Shown piece by piece: positions 17,426 through 27,334 of a stretch of DNA of 64,000 bases. How positions within the stretch are numbered: the first letter of the stretch is position 1; the number at the start of each line of letters is the position of its first letter. The stretch comes from Cellulomonas sp. NS3 (GTDB taxonomy: Bacteria > Actinomycetota > Actinomycetes > Actinomycetales > Cellulomonadaceae). The notes beneath the pieces were generated by a model, which did not search any database, was not told where the DNA came from, and saw only the letters and a list, made by a program, of their open reading frames with translations. The stretch covers positions 4,402,001-4,466,000 of the forward strand of contig NZ_CP103289.1 in NCBI RefSeq assembly GCF_024757985.1, read 5' to 3'. Position numbers and translations under genes: made by a program.

Positions 17426-18802
17426 TCACGACGTGGGCCAGGAGGCCTCGATCGCGTCGAGCACGTCCTCGTCGGACTTGTCGTTCGCGACCCATGCCGT
17501 CATCTCGGTCCAGAACGACCCGGTGCCCACGGCGCCCGGCATGAGGTCCGAGCCGTCGAAGCGGAACGTGTACTCCTCGTCCGTGAGGAGGTCGAACGCG
17601 AGCTGGTCGATCGGAGACTTGATGAGCTCGGGGTCGAGCCCGTTGTTCGCGGAGATCCAGCCCTGACCGGTGACCTCGGCCTTGGCGTTGGCCCACTCGG
17701 GGCTCGACAGGTACGACTGGAACGCGACAACCTCGGGACGGTCGCTGAACGCCGTCACGAACTCACCGGCGCCGAGCAGCGGCTTGTCGTCCTCGGTCGC
17801 ACCCGGGAGGTAGAACGCGTAGACGTCGCCGTCCTCGGCGACCTCGAGCGACTCGTCCCAGTTGGCCTGGTAGAAGTTCGCCGCGCGGTGCATCCAGCAC
17901 GTGCCGTCGGGGATGCCGTTGCCGGACTCGTTCCATGCCGCGGTCGCGATGGACTGGACGTTGCCGAGGCCGCCGTTGACGAACTCGTCGTTCTTCAGGA
18001 TGTCGCCGACCGTGCCGAGCGCCTCGACGATCTGCGGGTCGTTGAACGGGATCTCGTGGTTGACCCACTGGTCGTAGACGTCGGGGCCCGCGGTGCGGAG
18101 CACGACGTCCTCGAGCCAGTCGGTGGCCGGCCAGCCGGTCGCGTCGCCGGACTCGATGCCGGCGCACCACGGGATGCCGTTGCCGTCGTCGACGATCTGC
18201 TGGCTCAGCTCCATGAGCTCGTCCCACGTCGTGGGGATCTCGTAGCCCGCGTCCTCGAACGCCATCGGCGAGTACCAGACGAACGACTTCACGTTCGAGC
18301 CGAGCGGCGTCGCGTAGAGCGTGCCGTCGACCGTCCCGTAGTTGACCCACTCCTCCGTGTAGAACTCGTTGGCGTTCTCCACCACGGGCTCGGGAGCGGG
18401 CTTGACCTGGTCCGGGAAGTCTGCGACGAGCGACTTCAGGAACCCGGGCTGCGGGACGTACGCGATGTCCGGCGGGTTGCCGGCGGTCAGACGCACGGGG
18501 AGCTGCGCCTCGAACTCGCGCGACCCTTCGTAGTCGATCTCGACGCCGGTGCAGTCGACGAACGGCTGGTAGGAGTTGATCTGCTCCTCGGACTCGGGGT
18601 CCACGATCGAGGTGTAGACCGAGACGGTCTTGCCCGACAGGTCGCCGTACTCCTCGAACGCGCTGCAGTCGGTCTCGCTCGCGGTCTCCTCGGCGTCACC
18701 GCCACCGCCGTCGCCGCCGCCCGAGCACGCTGCCAGGAGGAGGGTGAGTCCCGCCCCCGCTGCCACTGCCGCGGTCCCGCGGCGCCTGCGCATGCCGTTC
18801 AT
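17426..18802 (-). CDS. Sugar ABC transporter substrate-binding lipoprotein
   Basis: 458 residues. Signal peptide with basic start (MRRRRG), hydrophobic core and lipobox LLAAC, so it is lipid-anchored outside the membrane. The mature part is a type-I carbohydrate-binding protein of the AglE/ThuE kind: SVYTSIVDPESEEQ, a hinge region with ATPLGSNVKSFVWYSP, and AFEDAGYEIPTTWDELMELS. Start ATG at 18802 is preceded by GGAGGT at good spacing. A LacI-type operator lies 77 bp upstream and lacI follows divergently arranged in the map (same strand, upstream). Likely ligand: an alpha- or beta-linked oligosaccharide; not resolvable by eye. Confidence 0.92.
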   Translation of the reverse strand: MNGMRRRRGTAAVAAGAGLTLLLAACSGGGDGGGGDAEETASETDCSAFEEYGDLSGKTVSVYTSIVDPESEEQINSYQPFVDCTGVEIDYEGSREFEAQLPVRLTAGNPPDIAYVPQPGFLKSLVADFPDQVKPAPEPVVENANEFYTEEWVNYGTVDGTLYATPLGSNVKSFVWYSPMAFEDAGYEIPTTWDELMELSQQIVDDGNGIPWCAGIESGDATGWPATDWLEDVVLRTAGPDVYDQWVNHEIPFNDPQIVEALGTVGDILKNDEFVNGGLGNVQSIATAAWNESGNGIPDGTCWMHRAANFYQANWDESLEVAEDGDVYAFYLPGATEDDKPLLGAGEFVTAFSDRPEVVAFQSYLSSPEWANAKAEVTGQGWISANNGLDPELIKSPIDQLAFDLLTDEEYTFRFDGSDLMPGAVGTGSFWTEMTAWVANDKSDEDVLDAIEASWPTS

Positions 18803-18878
18803 CTGACCTCCACGTCGTTGTGCGTCGCAGGCGACCCGCACCGACAGTGCGTCCTCGGCGCCGCGACCTTGCTGACGA

Positions 18879-18892
18879 TGCAAGCGTTTACA
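18879..18892. promoter_or_regulatory. LacI-family operator TGCAAGCGTTTACA
   Basis: The 14-mer matches the general LacI-family consensus TGnAAnCGnTTnCA at every fixed position. It lies between the lipoprotein gene and the LacI gene, in the expected promoter zone of the ABC operon. Confidence 0.8.
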
Positions 18893-19018
18893 TTCCGTTG
18901 CCGCAAGCCGAAACCGCAGTTCAGCGGGTCACGATTACGTCACGAACGGGACGAGTCGCCCGCGGGCACCGGCCGCCCGCAGGGTGCTCACCCTCCTCTC
19001 ACCGGCCAGCACTCGACC

Positions 19019-20047
19019 TCACCGACCGGCGAGAACCTCGACACGCGGCACGGTGGTCGACGAGCGCACGAGCAGCTCCGTGCCGAACACGACGTCCCCG
19101 GGCGGCAGCGGCTCGCCCGACACCCGGTCGAGCAGCACCCGGGCCGCCGCCCCGCCCTGCCGCACCGCGGGCTGCACCATGGTCGTGAGGCCGACGAGCT
19201 CCCCGAGCGCGTGCCCGTCGACGCCCACCACCGAGAGGTCCTCCGGCACGCGCAGCCCGCGGTCGCGCGCCGCGAGCACGACGCCCATCGCCATCTCGTC
19301 GGACGCCGCGAACACCCCGGTGACGTCCGGCCGCCGGTCCAGCAGGACGTGGGTCGACGCGCGGCCGCCGTCGACGTCGTAGCGCCCGTCGACCTCGAGG
19401 TCCGGGTCGGCCGCGAGCCCCGCGTCCGCGAGCGCCCCGCTCCACCCGACGCGCCGCCACCACGACGGCGCCGCGGGGCCGTCGTCGACCACCGCGCCCG
19501 TGACGTGCCCGACGACCCGGTGGCCCAGCTCGAGCAGGTGCTGCGTCGCGACCCGGGCCGTGCGCGCGTCGTCGAGCCGCACGACCACGTGCCCCGGCGC
19601 ACCCGAGCCGACGAACACGACCGGCACCCCGAGGTCCTCGACGACGCGCACCTCGTCGGGCACGAGCGGGCCGCCGACGACGATCACACCGTCGACCCGG
19701 CGGCGCAGCGCCCCCGGGTCGAGCCGGCGCCGCGGCCGCTCGCGCTCCATGTCGAACGTGTGCAGCAGCGCGTCGTACCCGTGCTCGCGCAGCGCCTGCT
19801 CGGCGCCCTCGATGACCTCGGCGTGGAACCAGTGGTTGACCCACGGCGAGATGATCCCGACGGTGCGGGTGCGCCCGGTCGCGAGGCTCGCGGCCGTCGG
19901 CGAGGCGACGTACCCGAGCTCGTGGGCGACGGCGAGCACGTGGTCGCGCGTCGAGGGGGCGACGCCCGGGATCCCGCGCAGCGCGCGCGACACGGTCGCC
20001 GTGGAGACCCCGGCGACCCGGGCCACGTCCTCGATGCCGTGCGCCAT
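19019..20047 (-). CDS. LacI-family transcriptional regulator
   Basis: 342 residues. N-terminal helix-turn-helix (IEDVARVAGVSTATVSRAL, residues 5-23) with hinge helix (SPTAASLATGRT), then a periplasmic-binding-protein-like sensor domain (about 62-335) with TVGIISPWVNHWFHAEVIEG and VTGVFAASDEMAMGVV. It lies upstream of the sugar ABC operon on the same strand, with the operator in between, so it probably represses that operon until the sugar or a derivative binds. Start ATG at 20047 gives the usual LacI N-terminus. Confidence 0.94.
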   Translation of the reverse strand: MAHGIEDVARVAGVSTATVSRALRGIPGVAPSTRDHVLAVAHELGYVASPTAASLATGRTRTVGIISPWVNHWFHAEVIEGAEQALREHGYDALLHTFDMERERPRRRLDPGALRRRVDGVIVVGGPLVPDEVRVVEDLGVPVVFVGSGAPGHVVVRLDDARTARVATQHLLELGHRVVGHVTGAVVDDGPAAPSWWRRVGWSGALADAGLAADPDLEVDGRYDVDGGRASTHVLLDRRPDVTGVFAASDEMAMGVVLAARDRGLRVPEDLSVVGVDGHALGELVGLTTMVQPAVRQGGAAARVLLDRVSGEPLPPGDVVFGTELLVRSSTTVPRVEVLAGR

Positions 20048-20085
20048 GTCAGGGATTGTCCACCCCGCGGGCGTACGACGGCTCG

Positions 20086-20898
20086 TCAGACGAGCAGGCT
20101 CCGCAGCACCTCGAGCGCGCCGTCGTCGTCGATCGTGCCGGTCACCTCGTCGGCGGCGGCCCGCACGGGCTCAGCGGCGTGGCCCATCGCGACCCCGCGC
20201 GCGGCCCACCGCAGCATCTCGACGTCGTTGTTGCCGTCCCCGATCGCGACCGTCGCGAACGGCTCGACGGCGAGCGCGCGCCGCAGCTCCTCGAGCGCCG
20301 TGCCCTTCGACACCCCGCCCGGCGACAGGTCGAGCCACGCCGACCAGCCCACCGCGTAGGACACCTCGTGCAGGCCGACGCGCTCGACGAGCGCGTGGAA
20401 CTCCTGCGGCGTCCCGTTGGGGTCGCGCATGACGACGCGGGTCACCGGCTCGCTGCACAGCTCCTCGAACGACACGACGCGGTGCTCGCCCTGGAGCTCG
20501 TCGGTCGGGAACGGCGCGCTGACCCGGAAGCCCGTCCCGACGTCCTCGACCGCGTAGAGCGCGTCCGGCATCTCGAGCCGGAGCACCCGCAGCACGGGTT
20601 CCGGGTCGAAGCGGATGACCTCGGTCACCTCGTACCCGGGGTCGAGCGACGGGTCGAGCCGCAGCGTGACGGCGCCGTTCGACGCGATCACCCAGCCGGT
20701 GTCGAGGCCGAGGTCGTGCGCGACGGGCACGGCCGAGATCGCCGAGCGCCCGGTCGCGAGCACCACGTGGGCGCCCGCGTCCCGCAGCGCGTGCACGGCC
20801 CCGCGCACCTCGGGCGAGATGACGCCCGCGTAGGACATGAGGGTCCCGTCGACGTCGAGGGCGACGAGGCTGCTCGCCACGCTGCGGGTGTGGCTCAT
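20086..20898 (-). CDS. HAD-superfamily Cof-type phosphatase
   Basis: 270 residues. HAD motif I is [11 protein letters not shown] (nucleophile Asp in DVDGT), motif II VLATGRS, motif III Lys in [11 protein letters not shown], motif [14 protein letters not shown]. The long cap between motifs II and III makes it a Cof/YidA-type (class IIB) sugar-phosphate phosphatase. Its start overlaps the serS stop as ATGA, so the two are co-translated. Physiological substrate unknown. Confidence 0.92.
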   Translation of the reverse strand: MSHTRSVASSLVALDVDGTLMSYAGVISPEVRGAVHALRDAGAHVVLATGRSAISAVPVAHDLGLDTGWVIASNGAVTLRLDPSLDPGYEVTEVIRFDPEPVLRVLRLEMPDALYAVEDVGTGFRVSAPFPTDELQGEHRVVSFEELCSEPVTRVVMRDPNGTPQEFHALVERVGLHEVSYAVGWSAWLDLSPGGVSKGTALEELRRALAVEPFATVAIGDGNNDVEMLRWAARGVAMGHAAEPVRAAADEVTGTIDDDGALEVLRSLLV

Positions 20899-22169
20899 CG
20901 CACCGGCTCCAGGGTCTCGAGGCCGCCGAGGTACGGACGCAGGCCCTCGGGCACGCGCACCGACCCGTCGGCCTGCTGGTGGTTCTCCAGGATGGCGACG
21001 ATCCAGCGGGTCGTCGCGAGCGTGCCGTTGAGCGTCGCCACGGGCCGGAGCTCGCCGGTCGCGGTGCGCTCGCGGACGCCCAGGCGCCGGGCCTGGAACG
21101 TCGTGCAGTTCGAGGTCGACGTGAGCTCGAGGTAGCGCTCCTGCGTCGGCAGCCACGCCTCGCAGTCGAACTTGCGGGCCGCGCTCGACCCGAGGTCGCC
21201 CGCCGCGGTGTCGATGACCCGGTACGGCAGCTCGGCGAGCTGGAGCATCTGCTCCTCCCAGCCGAGGATGCGCCGGTGCTCGTCGGCGGCGTCCTCGACG
21301 GTGGTCCAGCTGAACGCCTCGACCTTGTGGAACTGGTGCACGCGGATGATGCCGCGGGTGTCCTTGCCGTACGACCCGGCCTCGCGGCGGTAGCACGCCG
21401 ACCAGCCCGCGTAGCGCTTGGGGCCGCCCGTCAGGTCGAGGATCTCGCCCGCGTGGTACCCGGCGAGCGCGACCTCGCTCGTGCCCACGAGGTACAGGTC
21501 GTCGGCCTCGAGCCGGTAGACCTCGTCGGCGTGCGCGCCGAGGAAGCCGGTGCCGGCCATGACCTCGGGCTTGACCAGCGTCGGGGTGATGACGGGCGTG
21601 AACCCGGCGCCGAGCGCGAGGTCCACGGCCGCGTTGAGCAGCGCGAGCTCGAGCCGCGCCCCGATGCCCGTGAGGTAGTAGAACCGGGCCCCCGAGACCT
21701 TGGCGCCGCGCTCGGTGTCGATCGCCGCGAGCCGCTCGCCGAGGTCGAGGTGGTCGCGCGGCGTGAAGCCCTCGGCGGCGAAGTCCCGCGGGGTCCCCTC
21801 GTGGCGCAGCACCACGTAGTCGTCCTCGCCGCCGGGCGGGACGCCGTCCTCGATCACGTTGCCGATGCTGCGCGCGAGGTCGGTGGCGACGCGCTCCGCC
21901 TCGTCGGCCTCGGCCTGGAGCGCCTTGACGCGCTCCGAGAGCGCCTTGCCGTGCGCGAGCAGCTCCGCCTTCTCGTCGCTCTTCGCGGCCGCGACCTTCT
22001 TGCCGTGCTGCTTCTGCTCGGCGCGCAGCTGCTCGAACTCCGTGAGGGCCGAGCGGCGCCGGGAGTCCGTCTCGAGCACCCGGTCGACGAGGTCGGGGTC
22101 GTCGCCGCGCGCACGCTGGCTGGCACGGACGAGCTCGGGGTCCTCCCGCAGGAGTCGAAGGTCGATCAC
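20895..22169 (-). CDS. serS: Seryl-tRNA synthetase
   Basis: 424 residues, normal length. N-terminal coiled-coil arm (about 25-105) that grips the long variable arm of tRNA-Ser, then the class II core: [10 protein letters not shown], motif 2 [20 protein letters not shown], and motif 3 [19 protein letters not shown]. Start is GTG at 22169 with TACGCT 6 nt upstream, a leaderless arrangement; no T-box is possible in so short a leader. Essential housekeeping gene, coupled to the HAD gene. Confidence 0.98.
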   Translation of the reverse strand: MIDLRLLREDPELVRASQRARGDDPDLVDRVLETDSRRRSALTEFEQLRAEQKQHGKKVAAAKSDEKAELLAHGKALSERVKALQAEADEAERVATDLARSIGNVIEDGVPPGGEDDYVVLRHEGTPRDFAAEGFTPRDHLDLGERLAAIDTERGAKVSGARFYYLTGIGARLELALLNAAVDLALGAGFTPVITPTLVKPEVMAGTGFLGAHADEVYRLEADDLYLVGTSEVALAGYHAGEILDLTGGPKRYAGWSACYRREAGSYGKDTRGIIRVHQFHKVEAFSWTTVEDAADEHRRILGWEEQMLQLAELPYRVIDTAAGDLGSSAARKFDCEAWLPTQERYLELTSTSNCTTFQARRLGVRERTATGELRPVATLNGTLATTRWIVAILENHQQADGSVRVPEGLRPYLGGLETLEPVR

Positions 22170-22323
22170 CGTCCGAGCGTATCGAGAGGTCCGACGACTG
22201 CGTCACGGGCATAACGGACGGGTCGCCGGGTGACGGGGCCCGTCCGCAGCCCGAGGAGGTGACCTGCGCCTCGATGGTGCGCCGCCGCGCGCGCGCCGGC
22301 GCACCTGCCCCTAGGTTGACCGC

Positions 22324-23511
22324 ATGACATGGGAGGGCTGGCTCGCGCTCGCGGCCGCACTGATCGCGACGGTCTCGCTCGGGCTCGGTCTGTCGCTGCG
22401 CGGTCGTCAGCGCGACATGCAGGCGACCGTCGACACCGCACGCGCCGAGACCCGCGAGGTCGCCGACGCGGCAGACGTGCGGCACCCGCTCGTGGCGTTC
22501 GTCGCGAACCCGTCGAAGCCCGACGTCGCCGACCTGCGCGACGGCGTCCTGCGCGCCGTCACCGAGCGCGGCCACCCCGAGCCGCTGTGGATCGAGACGA
22601 GCGTCGAGGACCCGGGCGTCGGCCAGACGCGCGAGGCCGTCGAGCAGGGCGCGAAGGTCGTCGTGGCCGTCGGCGGCGACGGCACCGTCCGCGCGGTCGC
22701 CGAGGGGCTCGTCGGCACCGGGGTGCCGATGGCGCTGCTGCCGTCGGGCACCGGGAACCTGCTCGCGCGCAACCTCGACATCCCCGTGGCCGACGTCCCC
22801 GAGGCGCTGCGGATCGCGCTCGCGGGCCAGGACAAGACGATCGACGTCGGCTGGCTGCGGATCACGAAGTTCGCGCCCGAGGGCGAGGGCGTCGAGGGCC
22901 CGCCGGCCCCGCCCGGGACCCCGATGCACGAGCCGATCGACACGACCTCGGAGACGACCCCCGAGGCGCCGGCCGACCAGGACCACATCTTCCTCGTGAT
23001 CGCCGGCGTCGGGTTCGACGCCGCGATGGTCGCCGACACCGACGACACCCTCAAGGCGCGCGTCGGCTGGATGGCGTACTTCGTGTCCGGCATCAAGCAC
23101 CTGCACGGTCGGCGCCTGCGCACGATGGTGCGGCTCGACGACCACCAGCCGACCCCGGTGCGGCTGCGCAGCCTGCTCATCGGCAACTGCGGCAAGCTGC
23201 CCGGCGGCATCACGCTGCTGCCCGACGCGGTGCTCGACGACGGCTGGCTCGACATCGCCGCGATCGACACGCGCGGCGGCGTCGCCGGCTGGGCGCAGCT
23301 GCTCGGCGAGGTCGCGCTGCAGGGCGTCGGCGTCAAGACCGACCTGCCCAACAAGATCGGGCGCATCGACCACGCGCGGGCCCGCAAGATCCGCGTGCGC
23401 GTCTCGGGCGGCGAGCACGTCCAGGTCGACGGCGACCTCGTGGGGCGCGCGCTCGAGCTCACCGCGCGCGTCGACAAGGGCGCGCTCGTGGTGCGGGTGC
23501 CGAGCCTCTGA
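22324..23511 (+). CDS. Diacylglycerol/sphingosine-kinase-like lipid kinase
   Basis: 395 residues. An N-terminal membrane helix (about 5-26) is followed by the DAGK catalytic fold: FVANPSKP, VAVGGDGTVRAVAEGL (the nucleotide-binding GGDGT), and MALLPSGTGNLLARNL. C-terminal part carries the second lobe with VIAGVGFDAAMV and GEHVQVDGD. A Pro/Thr-rich insertion of about 25 residues (around 195-222) separates the lobes. It probably phosphorylates a membrane lipid. TAGGTT lies 6 nt before the ATG (leaderless). Divergent from serS. Confidence 0.9.
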   Translation: MTWEGWLALAAALIATVSLGLGLSLRGRQRDMQATVDTARAETREVADAADVRHPLVAFVANPSKPDVADLRDGVLRAVTERGHPEPLWIETSVEDPGVGQTREAVEQGAKVVVAVGGDGTVRAVAEGLVGTGVPMALLPSGTGNLLARNLDIPVADVPEALRIALAGQDKTIDVGWLRITKFAPEGEGVEGPPAPPGTPMHEPIDTTSETTPEAPADQDHIFLVIAGVGFDAAMVADTDDTLKARVGWMAYFVSGIKHLHGRRLRTMVRLDDHQPTPVRLRSLLIGNCGKLPGGITLLPDAVLDDGWLDIAAIDTRGGVAGWAQLLGEVALQGVGVKTDLPNKIGRIDHARARKIRVRVSGGEHVQVDGDLVGRALELTARVDKGALVVRVPSL

Positions 23512-23577
23512 CCGTCCGCGGGCGGGCCCTCGCCGGGCCACCCACCGCGTCCTGACCCGGCCGGGACCGCCCGAGGG

Positions 23578-24546
23578 TCAGACGACCTCGCCGCGCCGGA
23601 GCGTCGCGAGCCAGCCGCGCGCGTCGCGGAAGTCCGCGTCGGCGGTGCCGGTGTGGACGTCCGCCGGGACACCGTCGGCGCGGGGGTACGAGCCGAGGTA
23701 CCGCACGTGCGGGCACACCCGGTGCAGCCCCATGAGCGCCTCGCCCATGCGCTCCTCCGCGATGTGCCCCTCGGCGTCCATCGAGAACGAGTAGCGGCCG
23801 AGCTCGTCGCCGATCGGGCGGGACTCGATGCGCGAGAGGTTCACGCCGCGCACCGCGAGCTGCTCGAGCATCGTGAGCAGCGCACCGGCCTCGTTGCTCG
23901 GCAGGTGCACGACGATGGTCGTCTTGTCGGCGCCCGTCGGCGGCGGGACCTCGCCCGGGCGGCCGATCACGACGAAGCGCGTCACGGCGTTGTCGTGGTC
24001 GGCGACGTCCGCGGCGAGCGTCTGCAGGCCGTAGTGCTGGACCGCGGGCGGCGGGACGAGCGCGGCGTCGAACCCGGGGCCGTCCGGGCCGCTGACGGGA
24101 CGCCCGGTCGCGACCTGCTCGGCGACGAGCGACGCCGGGGCGGTGTTCGACGTCGCGGGCACGTGCACCACGTCGGGGAGGTTCTCCGCGAGCCAGCGCC
24201 GGCACAGCGCCCACGCGTGCGGGTGCGCGCTCAGCCGGTGCACCTGGTCGAGCGTGACGCCCGGCCCGGCGGCGAGCGTGAACCCGACGGGGACGAGCAC
24301 CTCGCGCAGCAGCACGAGCGGCGTGCCGACCGCGAGCGCGTCGAGCGTCGCCGTCACGCCGCCCTCGGCGGTGCTCTCGATCGCGACGACCGCGCGGTCC
24401 GCGGCCCCCGTCCGCACCGCCTCGATCGCCGACACCACGTCCGCCTGCGGGAGGTACTGCGCCTCGTCGGGGCTCACGACCTGACGCAGCGCGGCCTCGG
24501 TGAACGTCCCGGCAGGGCCGAGATAGGCGTAGCGCAGGGCGGCCAT
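23578..24546 (-). CDS. pheA: Prephenate dehydratase
   Basis: 322 residues. The PDT domain (1-200) shows YLGPAGTFTEAAL, AIESTAEGGVTATLD, and VTRFVVIGRP with the catalytic TRF. The ACT regulatory domain (about 210-290) has the phenylalanine-binding NLSRIESRPIG. It converts prephenate to phenylpyruvate in phenylalanine synthesis, normally inhibited by Phe through ACT. The C-terminal extension of about 25 residues is not recognised. It faces the DAGK-like gene convergently with 66 bp between. Confidence 0.96.
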   Translation of the reverse strand: MAALRYAYLGPAGTFTEAALRQVVSPDEAQYLPQADVVSAIEAVRTGAADRAVVAIESTAEGGVTATLDALAVGTPLVLLREVLVPVGFTLAAGPGVTLDQVHRLSAHPHAWALCRRWLAENLPDVVHVPATSNTAPASLVAEQVATGRPVSGPDGPGFDAALVPPPAVQHYGLQTLAADVADHDNAVTRFVVIGRPGEVPPPTGADKTTIVVHLPSNEAGALLTMLEQLAVRGVNLSRIESRPIGDELGRYSFSMDAEGHIAEERMGEALMGLHRVCPHVRYLGSYPRADGVPADVHTGTADADFRDARGWLATLRRGEVV

Positions 24547-24724
24547 GCGAGGTCCTCCGTGGTGCTCGGCAGTCGGTCGGGCCACCGGTGGACGCCCGCG
24601 CGTGCGGAGCGGGCGTGGACGTCCTGTGCACGCGTGCGGCGGTGGTCGTGGACGTCCCGGGCGGTCGCGGCACGACGGCAGGGCCACCGGCCCGACGAGC
24701 CTAGTGCGACCGTAGGCTGGACCG

Positions 24725-27334
24725 GTGCCCCTCCCCCACCCCGCGCGCCCGGCCGTGCCGGCGCGTGCGCCGCGCGCCGTCCTGACCCGGGCGGTCGGCC
24801 GGGCCGTCACCGGGGTCCTGGCCGGGCTGCTGGTCGCGGCCCCGGCGCTGGCGGCGGCACCGGCGCTCGGCCTCGCCGCCGCCGGTGCACCCACCGTCGC
24901 CCGGGAGGGCGCACCCACCGCCGTGCGCGACGACGCAGCCGCCGCGGTCAGGGAGGACGCGCCCCCGGTCGTCCTCGTCGGGACGACCGGGCTGCGCTGG
25001 GACGACCTCGGCTCGCTCACGACGCCCGCGCTGTGGACGCTCTCGCGCGAGGGCGCCGTCGGGACGGTCGCGGTGCGCAGCATCCGCACGTCCGCGTGCC
25101 CCGCGGACGGCTGGCTCGCGGTGTCCGCGGGCAACCGCGCCGGCGACCTGCTCGTCGAGGACGGCACGTGCCGGCGGCTGCGCGAGCCCCTGCCGGGCTC
25201 CGCGGTGCCCGGCTGGGCGGACTACGTGGAGTCGGCCGAGCTCGAGTCGTACGACGCGCGGCTCGGGATGCTCGGCGACACGCTGGTGAAGGGCGGGGCA
25301 CGGGCCGTCGGCATCGGGCCCGGCGCGGCGATCGCGCTCGCGGGGTCCGACGGCGTGCCCGTCGGCGAGCACCTCGCCTCCCCCGTCGACCCGGACGACC
25401 TCGAGCGCCGTGCCGAGGACGCGCTGGCGACCGCGGACCTGCTCGTCGTGGACGTCGGGTCGGTGCGCGACCCCGGCTACGCGACGCGGCCCCGGCCCGC
25501 GAGCGACCCCGCGCTCGACGGCCTCGACGGGGTCGACGGCCAGAGCGTGGACCCGTCGCTCGACGAGGTGCACGGCACCGACGCCGTGACCGAGCCCACC
25601 CGCGGGGAGCAGGCGCAGGCGATCGACGCCCGTGTGCGCGCGGTGCTCGACGCGGTCGACGACTCCCGCACCGACGCGACCGTGCTCGTCGTCTCGCTCG
25701 CGGACTCCCGGCGCAGGGCGACGCTGCAGCTCGCCGCGGCGACCGGCCCCGTCGTGACGGGCGACGGCCGCTACGCCGACGCGTTCCTGGTCTCGGGCTC
25801 GACCCGTCAGCCCGGGTACGTGCAGACGACCGACGTGACGCCGACGCTGCTCACCGGGCTCGGGCTGCGGGACGTCGCCCCGAGCGGCGTGGTCGTCGGA
25901 GCGCCGATCCTCACCGCCGGCGGGCTCACGCTCGCGAGCGAGCGCGTCGCCGCGCTGATCGACGCCAACCGCCACGCGCTCGCGACGCAGCCGCTCACGG
26001 GCCAGGTGTACCTCGTGCTCGTCGGCATCAACCTCGTGCTCTACGCGCTCGTGTCCGTCGGGCTCAACGGGCGCGTGCTCGACTGGCTGCGCCGCACCGT
26101 CGCCCGGCGCTGGCCGGGCCGCGGCCGCCGGCTCGTCGCCGCGACGACCCGCCCCGCCGCGGTCCTGCGCCAGCTGCGCCTCGCGGGCGTCGCGGTCGCC
26201 ACGTACCCGGTCGCGACGTTCCTCGCGAACCTGACGCCGTGGTGGCGCGCGAGCACCCCGTCCTACGCGCTCGCCGCGCTCGTCGTCGCGTGGATCGCGG
26301 TGCTCACCGCGCTCGCCCTGCTGCCGCGCTGGGGCCGCTGGCCGCTCGGGCCGCTCGGGGTCGTCTCCGCGGTCACCGCGCTGGTCCTCACGGTCGACGT
26401 CGCGACGGGCGCGCGGCTGCAGCTCGCCGCCCCGATGGGTGTCCTGCCGCAGGTCGCGGGCCGGTTCTACGGGTTCAACAACACCGCGTTCTCGCTGTTC
26501 GCCGCCGCGAGCATCCTGCTGACCGTCGCGATCACGAACCCGCTCGTCGCACGGGGGCGCCGCCGCCTCGCCGCCGCGCTCGTCGCCGTGGTCGGCGTCG
26601 TGGCGACCGTGCTCGACGGCCTGCCCAGCATCGGGGCGGACTTCGGCGGCCCGCCCGCGCTCGTGCCCGGGTTCGCGGTCCTCGCGCTCCTCGCGGCCGG
26701 GGTGCGGCTGACCTGGTGGCGCTCGCTCGCCGTGCTCGGCGCCGGCGCGCTCACCGTCACGTCGTTCGCGGTGCTCGACTGGCTGCGCCCCGCCGACGAC
26801 CGCACGCACCTCGGCCGGTTCGTCGCGACCGTGCTCGACGGCGGGCTGCTGCCCGTCGTGACCCGCAAGCTGGAGCAGAACCTCGACAACCTCGTCGGGA
26901 GCGAGCTCACGCTGCTCGCCGCCGGCGGGCTCCTGCTGCTGCTGCTCGTGCTCGGCCGCCCCGTGCGCACCGCGGTCGGGGCACCGGACGGCGGCGCCTA
27001 CGGCTGGCTGTCGTCGGGCGCGCCGCTGACCCGGCTCGGGACCGACGCCCCGATGCTGCGGCCCGGGCTCGTCGCGCTCGCCGTGACGCTCGGGATCGGC
27101 TTCGCGCTCAACGACTCGGGCGTGCTCATCCCGGCGATGGGCGGGGCGCTCGCGGTGCCGCTGCTCGTGGCGGCGTGCGCGAGCTGGATGCTCACGCTGT
27201 CGCCAGGGGCGCCCGAGCCGGCGGAGGCGCCGGCCGGCGCGCCCGCGGTCGTCGCACCGGCGGCCACGAGCCGGGCCGGCGACGGCCCGGACGACCTCAG
27301 CGGTGCGTCCGAGGGGGCCGCGGCCCGGGGTTGA
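24725..27334 (+). CDS. Large membrane protein with extracellular phosphatase-like domain
   Basis: 869 residues. Signal/anchor helix (about 25-55), an extracellular domain (about 75-400) with a weak alkaline-phosphatase-like trace (VVLVGTTGLRWDDLG, LLVVDVGSV, TDVTPTLLTGLGL), then about 11 hydrophobic helices from 418 to 845 and a Pro/Ala-rich cytoplasmic tail. The order resembles conserved actinobacterial membrane proteins of unknown function. GTG start at 24725 has TAGGCT 6 nt upstream. The 3' end overlaps the convergent glycosyltransferase gene by 38 bp. Role in envelope biology is inferred only from topology and the neighbouring glycosyltransferase. Confidence 0.8.
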   Translation: MPLPHPARPAVPARAPRAVLTRAVGRAVTGVLAGLLVAAPALAAAPALGLAAAGAPTVAREGAPTAVRDDAAAAVREDAPPVVLVGTTGLRWDDLGSLTTPALWTLSREGAVGTVAVRSIRTSACPADGWLAVSAGNRAGDLLVEDGTCRRLREPLPGSAVPGWADYVESAELESYDARLGMLGDTLVKGGARAVGIGPGAAIALAGSDGVPVGEHLASPVDPDDLERRAEDALATADLLVVDVGSVRDPGYATRPRPASDPALDGLDGVDGQSVDPSLDEVHGTDAVTEPTRGEQAQAIDARVRAVLDAVDDSRTDATVLVVSLADSRRRATLQLAAATGPVVTGDGRYADAFLVSGSTRQPGYVQTTDVTPTLLTGLGLRDVAPSGVVVGAPILTAGGLTLASERVAALIDANRHALATQPLTGQVYLVLVGINLVLYALVSVGLNGRVLDWLRRTVARRWPGRGRRLVAATTRPAAVLRQLRLAGVAVATYPVATFLANLTPWWRASTPSYALAALVVAWIAVLTALALLPRWGRWPLGPLGVVSAVTALVLTVDVATGARLQLAAPMGVLPQVAGRFYGFNNTAFSLFAAASILLTVAITNPLVARGRRRLAAALVAVVGVVATVLDGLPSIGADFGGPPALVPGFAVLALLAAGVRLTWWRSLAVLGAGALTVTSFAVLDWLRPADDRTHLGRFVATVLDGGLLPVVTRKLEQNLDNLVGSELTLLAAGGLLLLLLVLGRPVRTAVGAPDGGAYGWLSSGAPLTRLGTDAPMLRPGLVALAVTLGIGFALNDSGVLIPAMGGALAVPLLVAACASWMLTLSPGAPEPAEAPAGAPAVVAPAATSRAGDGPDDLSGASEGAAARG

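Noticed and set aside
22170-22200. T-box riboswitch before serS
   Set aside because: The TACGCT hexamer is 6 nt before the start, leaving no room for a leader, and no T-box sequence is seen.
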